A stretch of 64,000 bases of DNA, taken from contig NZ_JAQQWU010000001.1 of NCBI RefSeq assembly GCF_028610625.1, positions 434,001 to 498,000 on the forward strand, in the 5' to 3' direction. Under the pieces are notes generated by a model. It was not told the origin of the DNA. It did not search any database and saw only the letters and a program-made list of their open reading frames with translations. A program made the position numbers and the translations under genes. Positions within the stretch are counted from its first letter, which is position 1; each line of letters begins with the position of its first letter. Below, in pieces: positions 34,870 through 44,141 of this stretch. Origin of the DNA: Guptibacillus spartinae (GTDB lineage: Bacteria; Bacillota; Bacilli; Bacillales; Guptibacillaceae).

Positions 34870-36078
34870 ATGAGTCTAAAGGGAAAGAAGATCTTGCTCT
34901 GTGTCAGTGGTGGCATTGCTGTATTTAAGGCAGCCGCTCTAACAAGTAAGCTCTATCAAACGGGTGCGGAAGTGAAGGTGTTAATGACAAAATCTGCTAC
35001 AGAATTTGTTACACCATTAACGTTTCAAACGCTTTCCAGAAATGATATTTATAAGGATACCTTTGAAGAAAAGGACCCTACATCAGTGGCACATATTGAC
35101 GTAGCGGATTGGGCAGACCTCGTATTGATTGCACCTGCTACAGCGAACATCATTGGTAAGTTTGCAAATGGGATTGCAGACGATATGATGTCAACGACGT
35201 TACTAGCTACAGAAGCTCCTGTTTGGGTAGCTCCAGCGATGAATGTTCACATGTATGACCATCCTGCTGTTAAGAAAAACATGGACGTCCTCCGTTCGTT
35301 TGGCTGTCATTTTCTTGAACCTGGAGAAGGTTTGCTTGCATGCGGCTATGTTGGTAAAGGACGCATGGCGGAGCCTGAAGATATCCTTGAAACGTTAGAA
35401 ACGTACTTTAAAGAGGATACGAACGATTTAGCTGGGAAAAAAGTAGTCGTCACCGCCGGCCCTACGCGAGAACCAGTTGACCCTGTTCGCTATTTTACAA
35501 ATTACTCTTCTGGAAAAATGGGATTTGCTTTAGCAGAACAGGCGGCGAGCCGTGGTGCGGATGTCACATTAGTAGCAGGTCCAGTCTCACTTCCTACACC
35601 TCAAGGTGTTAATCGAATTGATGTTGTGACTGCGGAAGAAATGTTTACGTCTGTCCTTAATGAAGCTGAAACGGCTGACATTGTGATTAAAGCGGCAGCC
35701 GTTGCTGATTATCGCCCCGCTACCGTTTCTTCAGAAAAAGTGAAGAAATCTGATGACGAAATGATGATCGAGATGGAGCGGACGAAAGATATTCTCTGGA
35801 CTCTAGGCCAGCAAAAGAAAAATCAAATTTTAGTTGGCTTTGCGGCAGAGTCAGAGCGGTTAGACGAATATGCACAAAAGAAACTAGTAAAGAAAAATTT
35901 GGATTTGATTTGTGCAAACAATATTAAGGCTGAAGGCGCAGGGTTTGATAAAGACACGAATGTTATGACGCTACTCCACCGAGATGGCGAACGAGTTGAA
36001 CTTCCTCTCCAATCAAAGCATGATGCAGCGAACCGCATTCTCGATGAAGTAAAGCGATTGGACGTGACTCGTTCATGA
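34870..36078 (+). CDS. coaBC: Bifunctional phosphopantothenoylcysteine decarboxylase / phosphopantothenate-cysteine ligase
   Basis: Two coenzyme A biosynthesis steps. The N-terminal flavoprotein CoaC domain (residues ~1-185) has CVSGGIAVFKAAAL, APATANIIGKFANGIADDM, APAMNVHMYDHPAV and the flexible Cys loop GLLACGYVGKGRM. The C-terminal CoaB domain has VTAGPTREPVDPVRYFTNYS with SSGKMG and IKAAAVADYRP. Length is 402 residues. The ATG at 34870 is 5 bases after GGAAGGTG; the in-frame GTG at 34861 lies in the ribosome site. Confidence 0.95.
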   Translation: MSLKGKKILLCVSGGIAVFKAAALTSKLYQTGAEVKVLMTKSATEFVTPLTFQTLSRNDIYKDTFEEKDPTSVAHIDVADWADLVLIAPATANIIGKFANGIADDMMSTTLLATEAPVWVAPAMNVHMYDHPAVKKNMDVLRSFGCHFLEPGEGLLACGYVGKGRMAEPEDILETLETYFKEDTNDLAGKKVVVTAGPTREPVDPVRYFTNYSSGKMGFALAEQAASRGADVTLVAGPVSLPTPQGVNRIDVVTAEEMFTSVLNEAETADIVIKAAAVADYRPATVSSEKVKKSDDEMMIEMERTKDILWTLGQQKKNQILVGFAAESERLDEYAQKKLVKKNLDLICANNIKAEGAGFDKDTNVMTLLHRDGERVELPLQSKHDAANRILDEVKRLDVTRS

Positions 36079-38474
36079 TTGCGAAAGTCATAGTCGATGT
36101 ACCGGCGAATCAAACTGATCGCCTGTTTGATTATGCGATTCCAAAAGAATGGGAAGAAATGATAGAACCTGGGATGAGGGTCGTAGTTCCTTTTGGACCG
36201 CGAAAAATCCAGGGGTTTGTGATCTCGGTAGCTGAAGAATCGGAGCATGCGAAATTAAAAGAAGTTAGTGAAGTAAAAGATGTGACGCCTATTTTAACGA
36301 AAGAATTACTCGATCTTGGGTTCTGGCTAACAGAAAAAACGCTTTGCTACGCAGTTTCAGCTCTTCAAGCAATGTTACCAGCCGCGATGAAAGCAAATGT
36401 GACCAAAACGATTGTGCTAGGAAATCGTGTAAATGATGAAGCGATCTGGCATCGAATGGTATCCTCTGGCGGAGTGAAATGGGACGATTTTCTTTCACAT
36501 TTTAGCCATAAAGAATTAAATCGTGCGATCAAAAATGATGAACTTGAAGTTAGGTACGATGTAAAAGAGAAAACGGCGCCTAAAACCATTCTTTCTGTAT
36601 CACCAGCGCTTTCAAAGGACGAGCTTCAAGTGGTAAGGGATAAGATGGGGAATCGTGCGCTGAAGCAGCAGGAAATCATCACACATTTTATCGAGCAAGA
36701 AGGCGCTGTTTCTTATAAAGAGCTAATGGATATGCTTGACACAACCAGGTCAACAATCAAGTCACTTGTTTCAAAAGAAATATTAAGAGAAGAGGAAATT
36801 GAGCTTTACCGGGACCCGTATAAAGGTCGTGAATTTATGCCTTCAACGGCCCTTGAGTTAACGGATCTTCAAGAACAAGCGATAAGACCGATCCTAAAAA
36901 GTATTAATGAGCACCATCATGAGACTTTTCTCATTCACGGCGTAACCGGAAGTGGGAAAACAGAGATTTATTTGCAATCGATTCATCGCGTTCTCGAACA
37001 AGGGAAAGAAGCGATTGTGCTTGTTCCTGAAATTTCATTAACACCACAAATGGTGACCAGGTTTAAAAGTCGTTTTGGTTCAGAAGTTGCCGTGTTACAT
37101 AGCGGCCTTTCACGCGGAGAAAAGTATGATGAATGGCGCAAAATTCATCGGAAAGAAGTGAAAGTGGTTGTAGGGGCACGTTCAGCTGTATTTGCACCAT
37201 TTACAAACCTTGGCATTATCATTATTGATGAAGAACATGAAAGTAGCTACAAACAAGAAGAAAACCCACGCTATCATGCGAGAGATGTAGCCATTAAGCG
37301 CGGAGAGCATTATAAATGTCCTGTTGTGCTTGGCAGTGCCACGCCATCACTAGAATCATATGCACGCGCAACGAAAGGCGTCTATACCCTTCTTGAATTG
37401 TTAGACCGAGTCAACAAACAGGCGATGCCAGCTGTAGCGATCGTTGATATGAGAGAAGAATTACGAGCGGGGAACCGATCGATGTTTTCGAACGATCTTT
37501 ACGATAAGCTGAAAGACCGACTAGAAAAGAAGGAGCAAACCGTGCTCTTTTTAAATCGTAGAGGTTATTCTACTTTCGTGATGTGTCGAGACTGCGGGTA
37601 TGTAGCTGAATGTCCTCACTGCGACATAAGCTTAACGTATCATAAAATCAACGGAACGATGCGCTGTCACTATTGCGGTCATGAAGAACGTTTTCCAAGT
37701 CAATGTCCGGAGTGTGAAAGTGAACATATCCGCTTTTTTGGGACGGGAACACAGCGAGTAGAAGAGGAATTAACTAAAATTCTTCCCGAAGCAAGGGTAG
37801 TTCGAATGGATGTTGATACAACGAGACGAAAAGGCTCTCATGAAAAGCTTTTAAATCAATTCGGAGAAGGAAAAGCCGATATTTTACTTGGAACTCAGAT
37901 GATCGCGAAAGGTCTAGACTTTCCTAACGTTACGCTCGTTGGCGTATTAGCAGGGGATGCCATGCTTCATATTCCTGACTTCCGAGCGTCTGAGAAAACA
38001 TTCCAACTGCTAACGCAAGTAAGTGGACGCGCAGGACGTCATTTATTACCAGGTGAAGTAATCGTTCAATCCTATACACCAGAACATTACAGCATTGAAA
38101 TGGCCGCTGATCACGACTATCAGTCCTTTTACCATCGGGAAATGGTCACAAGGAAACAATTTGGCTATCCGCCATTTTATTTTCTGGCCATGGTAAACGT
38201 TTCTCATGAAGAGTTAACGAAAACGGTTGATGTAACAGAGAAAATTGCAGGATATTTAAAAGATCAGTTATCAAAACAGAGTGTTGTATTAGGGCCGGTT
38301 GCATCCCCTATTCCACGGATCAAAGATAGATATCGCTACCAATGCATGATAAAATACAAAACTGAACCGAATTTAACACATTACTTAAAAGAAATTCAAA
38401 AGCATTTTTCAAAGGAAATTAGTCGTGGAGGATTACAAATATCCATTGATACACAACCTTATATGATGATGTAG
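36075..38474 (+). CDS. priA: Primosomal protein N' (PriA helicase)
   Basis: Replication-restart helicase of 799 residues. N-terminal 3'-DNA-binding domain, then helicase motif I GVTGSGKTEIYL (about residue 292), DEEH box IIDEEHESSYK, GSATPS, and zinc-binding cysteines in CRDCGYVAECPHCD and CHYCGHEERFPSQCPECES (about residues 507-548), and motif VI VSGRAGR. Start ATG overlaps the coaBC stop by 4 bases (ATGA). Confidence 0.96.
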   Translation: MIAKVIVDVPANQTDRLFDYAIPKEWEEMIEPGMRVVVPFGPRKIQGFVISVAEESEHAKLKEVSEVKDVTPILTKELLDLGFWLTEKTLCYAVSALQAMLPAAMKANVTKTIVLGNRVNDEAIWHRMVSSGGVKWDDFLSHFSHKELNRAIKNDELEVRYDVKEKTAPKTILSVSPALSKDELQVVRDKMGNRALKQQEIITHFIEQEGAVSYKELMDMLDTTRSTIKSLVSKEILREEEIELYRDPYKGREFMPSTALELTDLQEQAIRPILKSINEHHHETFLIHGVTGSGKTEIYLQSIHRVLEQGKEAIVLVPEISLTPQMVTRFKSRFGSEVAVLHSGLSRGEKYDEWRKIHRKEVKVVVGARSAVFAPFTNLGIIIIDEEHESSYKQEENPRYHARDVAIKRGEHYKCPVVLGSATPSLESYARATKGVYTLLELLDRVNKQAMPAVAIVDMREELRAGNRSMFSNDLYDKLKDRLEKKEQTVLFLNRRGYSTFVMCRDCGYVAECPHCDISLTYHKINGTMRCHYCGHEERFPSQCPECESEHIRFFGTGTQRVEEELTKILPEARVVRMDVDTTRRKGSHEKLLNQFGEGKADILLGTQMIAKGLDFPNVTLVGVLAGDAMLHIPDFRASEKTFQLLTQVSGRAGRHLLPGEVIVQSYTPEHYSIEMAADHDYQSFYHREMVTRKQFGYPPFYFLAMVNVSHEELTKTVDVTEKIAGYLKDQLSKQSVVLGPVASPIPRIKDRYRYQCMIKYKTEPNLTHYLKEIQKHFSKEISRGGLQISIDTQPYMMM

Positions 38475-38497
38475 TGAATGTGAAAGGGAGAATACAC

Positions 38498-38977
38498 ATG
38501 GCTATAAGAGAAATTGTGATGCACCCAAACGAGGTGCTCGAAGTAGAATGTGATCCAGTAAAGGATTTTAATAAAGACTTGCACCAGTTACTCGATGATA
38601 TGTTTGAAACGATGTACGCTGCAGATGGCGTTGGGCTTGCTGCACCACAGATCGGCATTCGAAAACAGGTGGCCGTTGTTGATACGAGAGAAGAAGATGC
38701 GTTAGAACTAATTAACCCAACGATTGTTAAATCTTCTGGAAAAGCAGAGATCGATCTTGAAGGTTGCTTAAGCTTTCCAGGTTTATATGGAGAAGTCGAG
38801 CGCCCTTATACGATTACCTTAAAAGCGCAAAATCGTTTTGGTAAAGAATTTAAATTGAAAGCGGAGGGCTTCTTTGCACGAGCTATTCAACATGAAATTG
38901 ATCATCTTCACGGAGTACTCTTTACAGAGAAAGTGATTCGTTATGTTGATCTTGAACAGGAAGGAGAGCGTGAATAA
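38498..38977 (+). CDS. def: Peptide deformylase
   Basis: Iron/zinc hydrolase removing the formyl group from new proteins. All three motifs are present: [10 protein letters not shown] (motif 1), EGCLSFPG (motif 2, metal Cys) and QHEIDHLHG (motif 3, HEXXH-like). Length is 159 residues, type 1. The ATG at 38498 is 8 bases after AAAGGGA; a GTG at 38474 in the same frame overlaps the priA stop. Confidence 0.96.
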   Translation: MAIREIVMHPNEVLEVECDPVKDFNKDLHQLLDDMFETMYAADGVGLAAPQIGIRKQVAVVDTREEDALELINPTIVKSSGKAEIDLEGCLSFPGLYGEVERPYTITLKAQNRFGKEFKLKAEGFFARAIQHEIDHLHGVLFTEKVIRYVDLEQEGERE

Positions 38978-38978
38978 T

Positions 38979-39917
38979 ATGACAAAAATTGTTTTTATGG
39001 GCACACCGGATTTTTCGGTTCCAGTCCTTAATATGTTGGTAGAGGAAGGTTATGAAATTGTTGGTGTTGTCACACAGCCTGACCGTCCTAAGGGTAGAAA
39101 AAGAGTGCTCACTCCTCCTCCTGTTAAGGTCGCAGCTGAAAAACACGGTCTTCCCGTGCTTCAGCCAGAGAAAGTGAAAGATCCTGCCGAACTTCAGCCG
39201 ATTCTTGATTTACATCCTGATTTAATTGTAACGGCAGCTTTTGGACAAATCCTTCCGAAGCAGCTTCTAGAGGCACCGAAGCACGGCTGTATTAATGTGC
39301 ATGCGTCATTGTTACCCGAACTTCGCGGTGGGGCACCGATTCATTATTCCATTCTACAAGGCAAGAAAGAAACGGGCATTACCATCATGTATATGGTAGA
39401 AAAACTAGACGCGGGCGATATTTTAACACAGTCAGTCGTTCCAATTGAAGAACGCGACCATACAGGAAGCCTTCATGATAAACTAAGCGCATCTGGATCG
39501 GCGCTTTTGAAAGAAACATTACCAAAGCTTCTTAATCATGAGTTAACGCCAGTAAAGCAAAATGATGAAGAGGCAACATTTGCACCGAATATTAAACGTG
39601 ATCAAGAGAAGATTGATTGGACAAAGACAGGTGAAGAAATTTATAACCAGATCCGAGGTTTACATCCTTGGCCTGTTGCGTTCACACAATATGATGGCAA
39701 AGTAATGAAGATATGGTGGGGAGAGAAGGTAGAAAGTGCGGAACAGGCTGACGCAGGATCTGTTCTTTACACAGACGCGGATGGCCCTGTTGTAGCGACT
39801 GGGAATACCACAGCCATTAAGTTAACAGAAATTCAACCAGCAGGGAAGAAGCGTATGACCTCTGCACAGTATTTACAAGGTAGAACATTCGAGAAAAATG
39901 AGAGATTTGGTGAATAG
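38979..39917 (+). CDS. fmt: Methionyl-tRNA formyltransferase
   Basis: Formylates initiator Met-tRNA, the counterpart of the deformylase one base upstream. Catalytic block [20 protein letters not shown], then NAKCEMGMTIM-equivalent [19 protein letters not shown]-terminal OB-like domain follows. Length is 312 residues. ATG at 38979 uses AAGGAGAG inside the end of def; a TTG at 38943 in frame was rejected for lack of a ribosome site. Confidence 0.97.
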   Translation: MTKIVFMGTPDFSVPVLNMLVEEGYEIVGVVTQPDRPKGRKRVLTPPPVKVAAEKHGLPVLQPEKVKDPAELQPILDLHPDLIVTAAFGQILPKQLLEAPKHGCINVHASLLPELRGGAPIHYSILQGKKETGITIMYMVEKLDAGDILTQSVVPIEERDHTGSLHDKLSASGSALLKETLPKLLNHELTPVKQNDEEATFAPNIKRDQEKIDWTKTGEEIYNQIRGLHPWPVAFTQYDGKVMKIWWGEKVESAEQADAGSVLYTDADGPVVATGNTTAIKLTEIQPAGKKRMTSAQYLQGRTFEKNERFGE

Positions 39918-39918
39918 T

Positions 39919-41253
39919 ATGGCAAATGTAAGAGAAGCAGCACTTGATGTAATAGAAAAGATCAATAAAAACCAGGCATATAGCAACCTTTTATTAAACG
40001 AAACGATTAAAAAGCATCAGCTAAGTCGTAAAGATACTGGATTGTTAACAGAAATTGTTTACGGTACAATCCAGCGAAAGAATACACTCGATTTCTACCT
40101 CGATGATTTTCTAACAAACCGAAAGAGAATGCAGACGTGGGTGATTTCCCTCTTGCAACTTTCGCTTTATCAAATGGTTTATCTCGATCGAGTACCGGAT
40201 CGTGCGATTATTCATGAAGCTGTTGAAATTGCTAAAAAACGTGGTCATAAAGGAATTAGCGGGATGGTAAATGGCGTTCTCCGCAATACGCAACGAAAAG
40301 GTTTGAAAAACCCTGAGGCGATTGAAGATGTAGCAGAACGTATCTCGATCGCTAAAAGTCATCCGCTTTGGCTCGTACAGCGTTGGATTGATCAGCTTGG
40401 TGTTGAATCGACGGAAGCAATGTGTGAAGAGAACCTTCTTGCTCCTTATGTAACGGCACGTGTGAATGTGACACGATCTTCGGTTAATCAAGTGATTGAC
40501 GATCTATTAAAAGAAGGGGTAGAGGCAGTCCCGGGAAGTTTATCCGAAGATGCGATTAAAGTCATTCATGGAAAGGTACTTGATACAGAGGTTTACAAGC
40601 GTGGAGATTTAACGATACAAGACGAAAGTTCGATGCTCGTAGCGCGAGCATTAGGCATTGAGCCAGGTCAGAAAGTTCTTGATGCGTGTGCGGCACCTGG
40701 AGGTAAATCCACGCACATTGCAGAACGACTAAACGGTTCAGGACATGTGAATTCGCTTGACCTTCATGCTCATAAAGTGAAATTAATTAAGAAGCAGGCA
40801 CAGCGTTTGAGCTTACGTGCAATTGAAGCCGAAACACTGGATAGTCGAAATGTAGGCGAGCGTTTTAAAGCAAAATCGTTTGACCGCATTCTCGTTGACG
40901 CTCCATGTACTGGTTTCGGTGTTCTAAGGAGAAAACCAGATATTAAATGGGCAAAGAAGGAAGAAGATATCGATCGCATTACCGTTGTACAAAAAGCGAT
41001 TCTTGAAGCTCAGGCTACACTTTTAAAACCAGGTGGAAAATTGGTTTACAGTACGTGTACAATAGAAGGAGCAGAAAACCAGGAAGTGGTAAAACAATTT
41101 CTGGAAGAGCATCCTGAATTTTCGTTCGATCAAACACTCTCCAACCGATTGCCTGAGAAAGTCGCAGAGTACTGTGAAGGTGGACAGCTACAGCTTCTAC
41201 CACATTATTTTGGCACGGATGGATTTTATATCGCATGTCTAGTTAAAAAATAA
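39919..41253 (+). CDS. rsmB: 16S rRNA (cytosine-967 C5) methyltransferase
   Basis: NusB-like N-terminal RNA-binding domain (about residues 1-140, NQAYSNLLLNETIKKHQLS and ALLTEIVYGT-like block) followed by an NSUN-type methyltransferase domain. SAM motif ACAAPGGKSTHIAE, and the two Cys motifs DAPCTGFGVLRRKPDI and YSTCTIEGAENQEVV are intact. Length is 444 residues from the ATG at 39919, which aligns with known starts; an in-frame ATG at 39898 inside fmt is an alternative. The usual next gene rlmN is missing. Confidence 0.94.
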   Translation: MANVREAALDVIEKINKNQAYSNLLLNETIKKHQLSRKDTGLLTEIVYGTIQRKNTLDFYLDDFLTNRKRMQTWVISLLQLSLYQMVYLDRVPDRAIIHEAVEIAKKRGHKGISGMVNGVLRNTQRKGLKNPEAIEDVAERISIAKSHPLWLVQRWIDQLGVESTEAMCEENLLAPYVTARVNVTRSSVNQVIDDLLKEGVEAVPGSLSEDAIKVIHGKVLDTEVYKRGDLTIQDESSMLVARALGIEPGQKVLDACAAPGGKSTHIAERLNGSGHVNSLDLHAHKVKLIKKQAQRLSLRAIEAETLDSRNVGERFKAKSFDRILVDAPCTGFGVLRRKPDIKWAKKEEDIDRITVVQKAILEAQATLLKPGGKLVYSTCTIEGAENQEVVKQFLEEHPEFSFDQTLSNRLPEKVAEYCEGGQLQLLPHYFGTDGFYIACLVKK

Positions 41254-41267
41254 TGCTGGGTGCTGGT

Positions 41268-41291
41268 GAATCGCCTCTTTAAAGGCGGTTC
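41268..41291 (+). terminator. Hairpin between rsmB and prpC (weak terminator or scar)
   Basis: GAATCGCCT and AGGCGGTTC pair over 9 positions (one T-G wobble) around a six-base loop. The following sequence is only mildly T-rich. In B. subtilis rlmN lies in this interval. Confidence 0.45.
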
Positions 41292-41330
41292 TTCCCGCAT
41301 TCTTGTGATAAGAGGAGACGGGGTAATCAC

Positions 41331-42089
41331 ATGCAAGCAATCGCATTGACAGATCAAGGCCAGGTAAGAGCATACAATGAAGATAGCACAACATTTCTCC
41401 GCAATCATCAAGATGAATACCTGGTGGTTGTAGCAGATGGAATGGGCGGTCACCAGGCAGGTGACGTGGCAAGCGCATTAGCAGTGGAATCCATGGAGAT
41501 AGGTTGGAAAGAAGAAAAAGCGGGATTCCGCCCGGGAAGAGCGGAAGCTTGGCTCCTACATACCATCCGAAAAGCAAACGAAACCATCCTCGCTTTTTCG
41601 AAAGAGAAGCCAGAATATGCTGGCATGGGAACCACACTTGTTGCAGCAGTTTGCACGGATGAATTTATTACGATTGGTCACGTCGGTGATAGTCGTGCCT
41701 ATCTATTCGGTGATCGTGTCCTCGATCAAAAAACGAGTGACCATTCTCTTGTAAATGAACTTGTCAAAAGCGGCCAGCTCTCTGAAGAAGAAGCAGAAGA
41801 TCATCCACGTAAAAACGTACTTTTACGTGCACTTGGAACAGATGAAGATGTGAAAGTGGATGTTCATACGTTCGAGTGGGACGAACATCAAGCAGCTCTT
41901 TTTTGCTCCGATGGTTTAACGAATAAAGTTTCTGATCGGGATTTGGAAAAAGTGATGAATTCAGATCAGTCTCTTAAAGAGAAGGCAACAGAGCTGATTC
42001 GATTAGCGAACGAAGCAGGAGGAGAGGACAACATTACGGTTGCCATTATTGAGAACTCTCCAACTTCTGGAAGTGAATCCTCATGCTAG
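41331..42089 (+). CDS. prpC: PP2C-family serine/threonine protein phosphatase
   Basis: Metal-dependent phosphatase that reverses PrkC phosphorylation. PP2C metal motifs: YNEDS near residue 18, VVADGMGGHQAGDVAS near residue 37, IGHVGDSRAYLF, FCSDGLTNKV and GGEDNITVAI. Length is 252 residues. GAGGAGACGGGG upstream of the ATG. It overlaps prkC by 7 bases, so kinase and phosphatase are co-translated. Confidence 0.96.
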   Translation: MQAIALTDQGQVRAYNEDSTTFLRNHQDEYLVVVADGMGGHQAGDVASALAVESMEIGWKEEKAGFRPGRAEAWLLHTIRKANETILAFSKEKPEYAGMGTTLVAAVCTDEFITIGHVGDSRAYLFGDRVLDQKTSDHSLVNELVKSGQLSEEEAEDHPRKNVLLRALGTDEDVKVDVHTFEWDEHQAALFCSDGLTNKVSDRDLEKVMNSDQSLKEKATELIRLANEAGGEDNITVAIIENSPTSGSESSC

Positions 42090-44131
42090 GAAAGCATATT
42101 AATGGACGTTACAAACTGCTTGAAGTCATTGGTGACGGCGGGATGGCTATCGTCTATCGAGCTTTAGATTTAATTCTAGATCGGACCGTTGCTGTTAAAT
42201 TGCTTCGTCCTGAATTCTCACAAGATGATGATTTTATTAAGCGGTTTCGGAGGGAAGCAGAAGCAGCGACAAGTCTTGCACATCCTAATGTGGTGTCAAT
42301 CTATGACGTTGGAGAAGAAGAAGACTTTTACTACATCGTTATGGAATACGTGGCAGGGACAACGCTAAAGCAAAAAATTCGTGATCGTGGCGCTCTACCT
42401 ATTGAAGAGGCTCTAGATATTATGAAACAAATGACATCTGCGATTGAGCATGCCCATGAGAATCACATTATCCATCGAGATATTAAGCCTCATAATATTC
42501 TGATTGATGAGTATGGAGATGCGAAGGTAACAGATTTTGGGATTGCAATGGCGATGACTTCTGCAACGATTACACACACAAATTCGGTTCTCGGCTCGGT
42601 TCATTACTTTTCACCTGAACAGGCGCGAGGAGCACTAGCGAATGAACGCTCAGATATTTATTCTCTTGGTGTTGTCCTATACGAAATGGTAACAGGAGTA
42701 CTTCCTTTTTCAGGTGATTCCCCTGTATCTGTGGCGCTAAAGCACCTACAAGATCGCTTTCCTAAGCCCAGTCTCATTAATACTTCTTTACCTAAAAATG
42801 TTGAGCATATTATTATGAAGGCGATGGCGAAAGAGCCAGTTCAACGCTATCAAAGTGCGCAAGAAATGTATGATGCGCTAGACATGGCCCTTGATCCAAC
42901 AAAAGTTTATGGAAAACCGCCGGAGCCGGACGATGAGGAAGCGACAAAAATCCTCACTCCAGTCACTCCAGATCATCAAAATGTGACAGAAAATACGATG
43001 CCGCAACAACCTGTTCAACACGATGAACCGAGTGAGCCTCCTCCCAAAAAGAAAAAGAAAGCAGGAAAGATCGCAATGATCGTGATGCTCATCCTTTTAC
43101 TTCTTGGGGGCGCAGGTGCGCTAGCATTTGCATTTATGCCCGATCTCTTTTATGTAAGTGATGTGGAAGTTCCGGATGTAACAGGAATGGAATACGAGGA
43201 AGCAAGATCCACCTTAATTGACCAAAATCTTGATGTGAAAAAAGAAGAGCAGTTTAGTGAAGAAGTAGAGGAAGATGATGTTATCAGTCAGGATCCTACT
43301 TCTGGAACAATGGTGAAAGAAGATAGTACAGTTACCCTTTATGTGAGTATGGGGGCTGAAAAAACAGAGCTCGGCGATTATATAGGAAAACAAAAAGATG
43401 ACGTGGAAGCTTTATTAAAAGAACAAGGATTCAAAGGCGTAAAATATGAGGGCGAATTTAGTGAGGATTATCCTGAGGGGGAAATTTATGATCAAAACCC
43501 TGAGGCAGGAAAAATGGTTCTGCCAACAGAAGATACAATTGTCATTTGGTATAGTCTAGGGCGTGAATCTTTTCCTCTTCAAGATCTAAAAGATAAGACG
43601 AAAGAAGAAGTAGAGGAATATGCGCAAGATAAAAAACTAACCCTCTCTTATGATGAACCGGAATTTAGTGATTCAGTAGATGAAGGGAGCGTCCTCTCAC
43701 AATCGCCAAGTACTGCAGCTGAGGTTAAAGAGGGTGATGAGATCACGATAACCTTATCGAAAGGTCCCGAGCCAGAGCCAGAGCCAGAGCCAGAACCTGA
43801 GCCGGAACCAGAGCCGGAACCAGAACCAGAACCAGAACCAGAACCTGAACCTTCTCCTGAAGATGAGGCAATTGTTGTTCCAAACTCCTTTAAGGTCGAT
43901 GTGAAAAAAGGTGAAGAACATTTAGTTGAAATTCTTTACAAGGATTCCACAACAGAAGGTGAAGAAATCTCGGAAACTGTTACAGAAACGAAAGAAATTA
44001 ACTTTGATTTAACGATCTATCCTGGCGAGGAAGCATCGTATAAAACATTAGTGGATGGCAAAGAGAAGAAAGAAAACTCGAAAACCATCACATATGAAGA
44101 AGCAAAACAAAAATATGGAAAAAATGAGTAA
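42083..44131 (+). CDS. prkC: Membrane serine/threonine kinase PrkC with PASTA domains
   Basis: Hanks-type kinase that senses peptidoglycan fragments and controls germination and wall metabolism. Kinase domain residues ~10-270: IGDGGMAIVYRA, VAVKLLR, HRDIKPHNILI, DFGIA, and a Thr/Ser-rich activation loop TSATITHTNSVLGS. One transmembrane helix near residues 330-353 follows a KKKKK stretch. Outside: three PASTA repeats (~358-425, 426-493, 494-561), then 14 Glu-Pro repeats (563-590) and an Ig-like C-terminal domain. At 682 residues it is longer than B. subtilis PrkC (about 648), mainly through the Glu-Pro linker. Confidence 0.96.
   Translation: MLGKHINGRYKLLEVIGDGGMAIVYRALDLILDRTVAVKLLRPEFSQDDDFIKRFRREAEAATSLAHPNVVSIYDVGEEEDFYYIVMEYVAGTTLKQKIRDRGALPIEEALDIMKQMTSAIEHAHENHIIHRDIKPHNILIDEYGDAKVTDFGIAMAMTSATITHTNSVLGSVHYFSPEQARGALANERSDIYSLGVVLYEMVTGVLPFSGDSPVSVALKHLQDRFPKPSLINTSLPKNVEHIIMKAMAKEPVQRYQSAQEMYDALDMALDPTKVYGKPPEPDDEEATKILTPVTPDHQNVTENTMPQQPVQHDEPSEPPPKKKKKAGKIAMIVMLILLLLGGAGALAFAFMPDLFYVSDVEVPDVTGMEYEEARSTLIDQNLDVKKEEQFSEEVEEDDVISQDPTSGTMVKEDSTVTLYVSMGAEKTELGDYIGKQKDDVEALLKEQGFKGVKYEGEFSEDYPEGEIYDQNPEAGKMVLPTEDTIVIWYSLGRESFPLQDLKDKTKEEVEEYAQDKKLTLSYDEPEFSDSVDEGSVLSQSPSTAAEVKEGDEITITLSKGPEPEPEPEPEPEPEPEPEPEPEPEPEPEPSPEDEAIVVPNSFKVDVKKGEEHLVEILYKDSTTEGEEISETVTETKEINFDLTIYPGEEASYKTLVDGKEKKENSKTITYEEAKQKYGKNE
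43769..43852 (+). repeat. Hexanucleotide tandem repeat encoding (Glu-Pro)14 in prkC
   Basis: Fourteen in-frame units of GAG/GAA followed by CCA/CCG/CCT, 84 bases. Units vary at third codon positions (the first four are identical GAGCCA), which shows selection for the peptide together with room for slippage. Confidence 0.95.
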
Positions 44132-44141
44132 GGAGTCCTAC

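Noticed and set aside
35823-36248. Minus-strand open frame of 141 codons across the coaBC-priA junction
   Set aside because: Shadow of two overlapping conserved genes; no ribosome site or recognisable motif.
43769-43852. Repeat array considered as a CRISPR-like locus
   Set aside because: Six-base in-frame coding repeats without spacers; it encodes a Glu-Pro linker.
44055-44141. Longer start for RsgA inside prkC
   Set aside because: The extra 29 residues are basic out-of-frame translation of the prkC end; the conserved start at 44142 has its own ribosome site.
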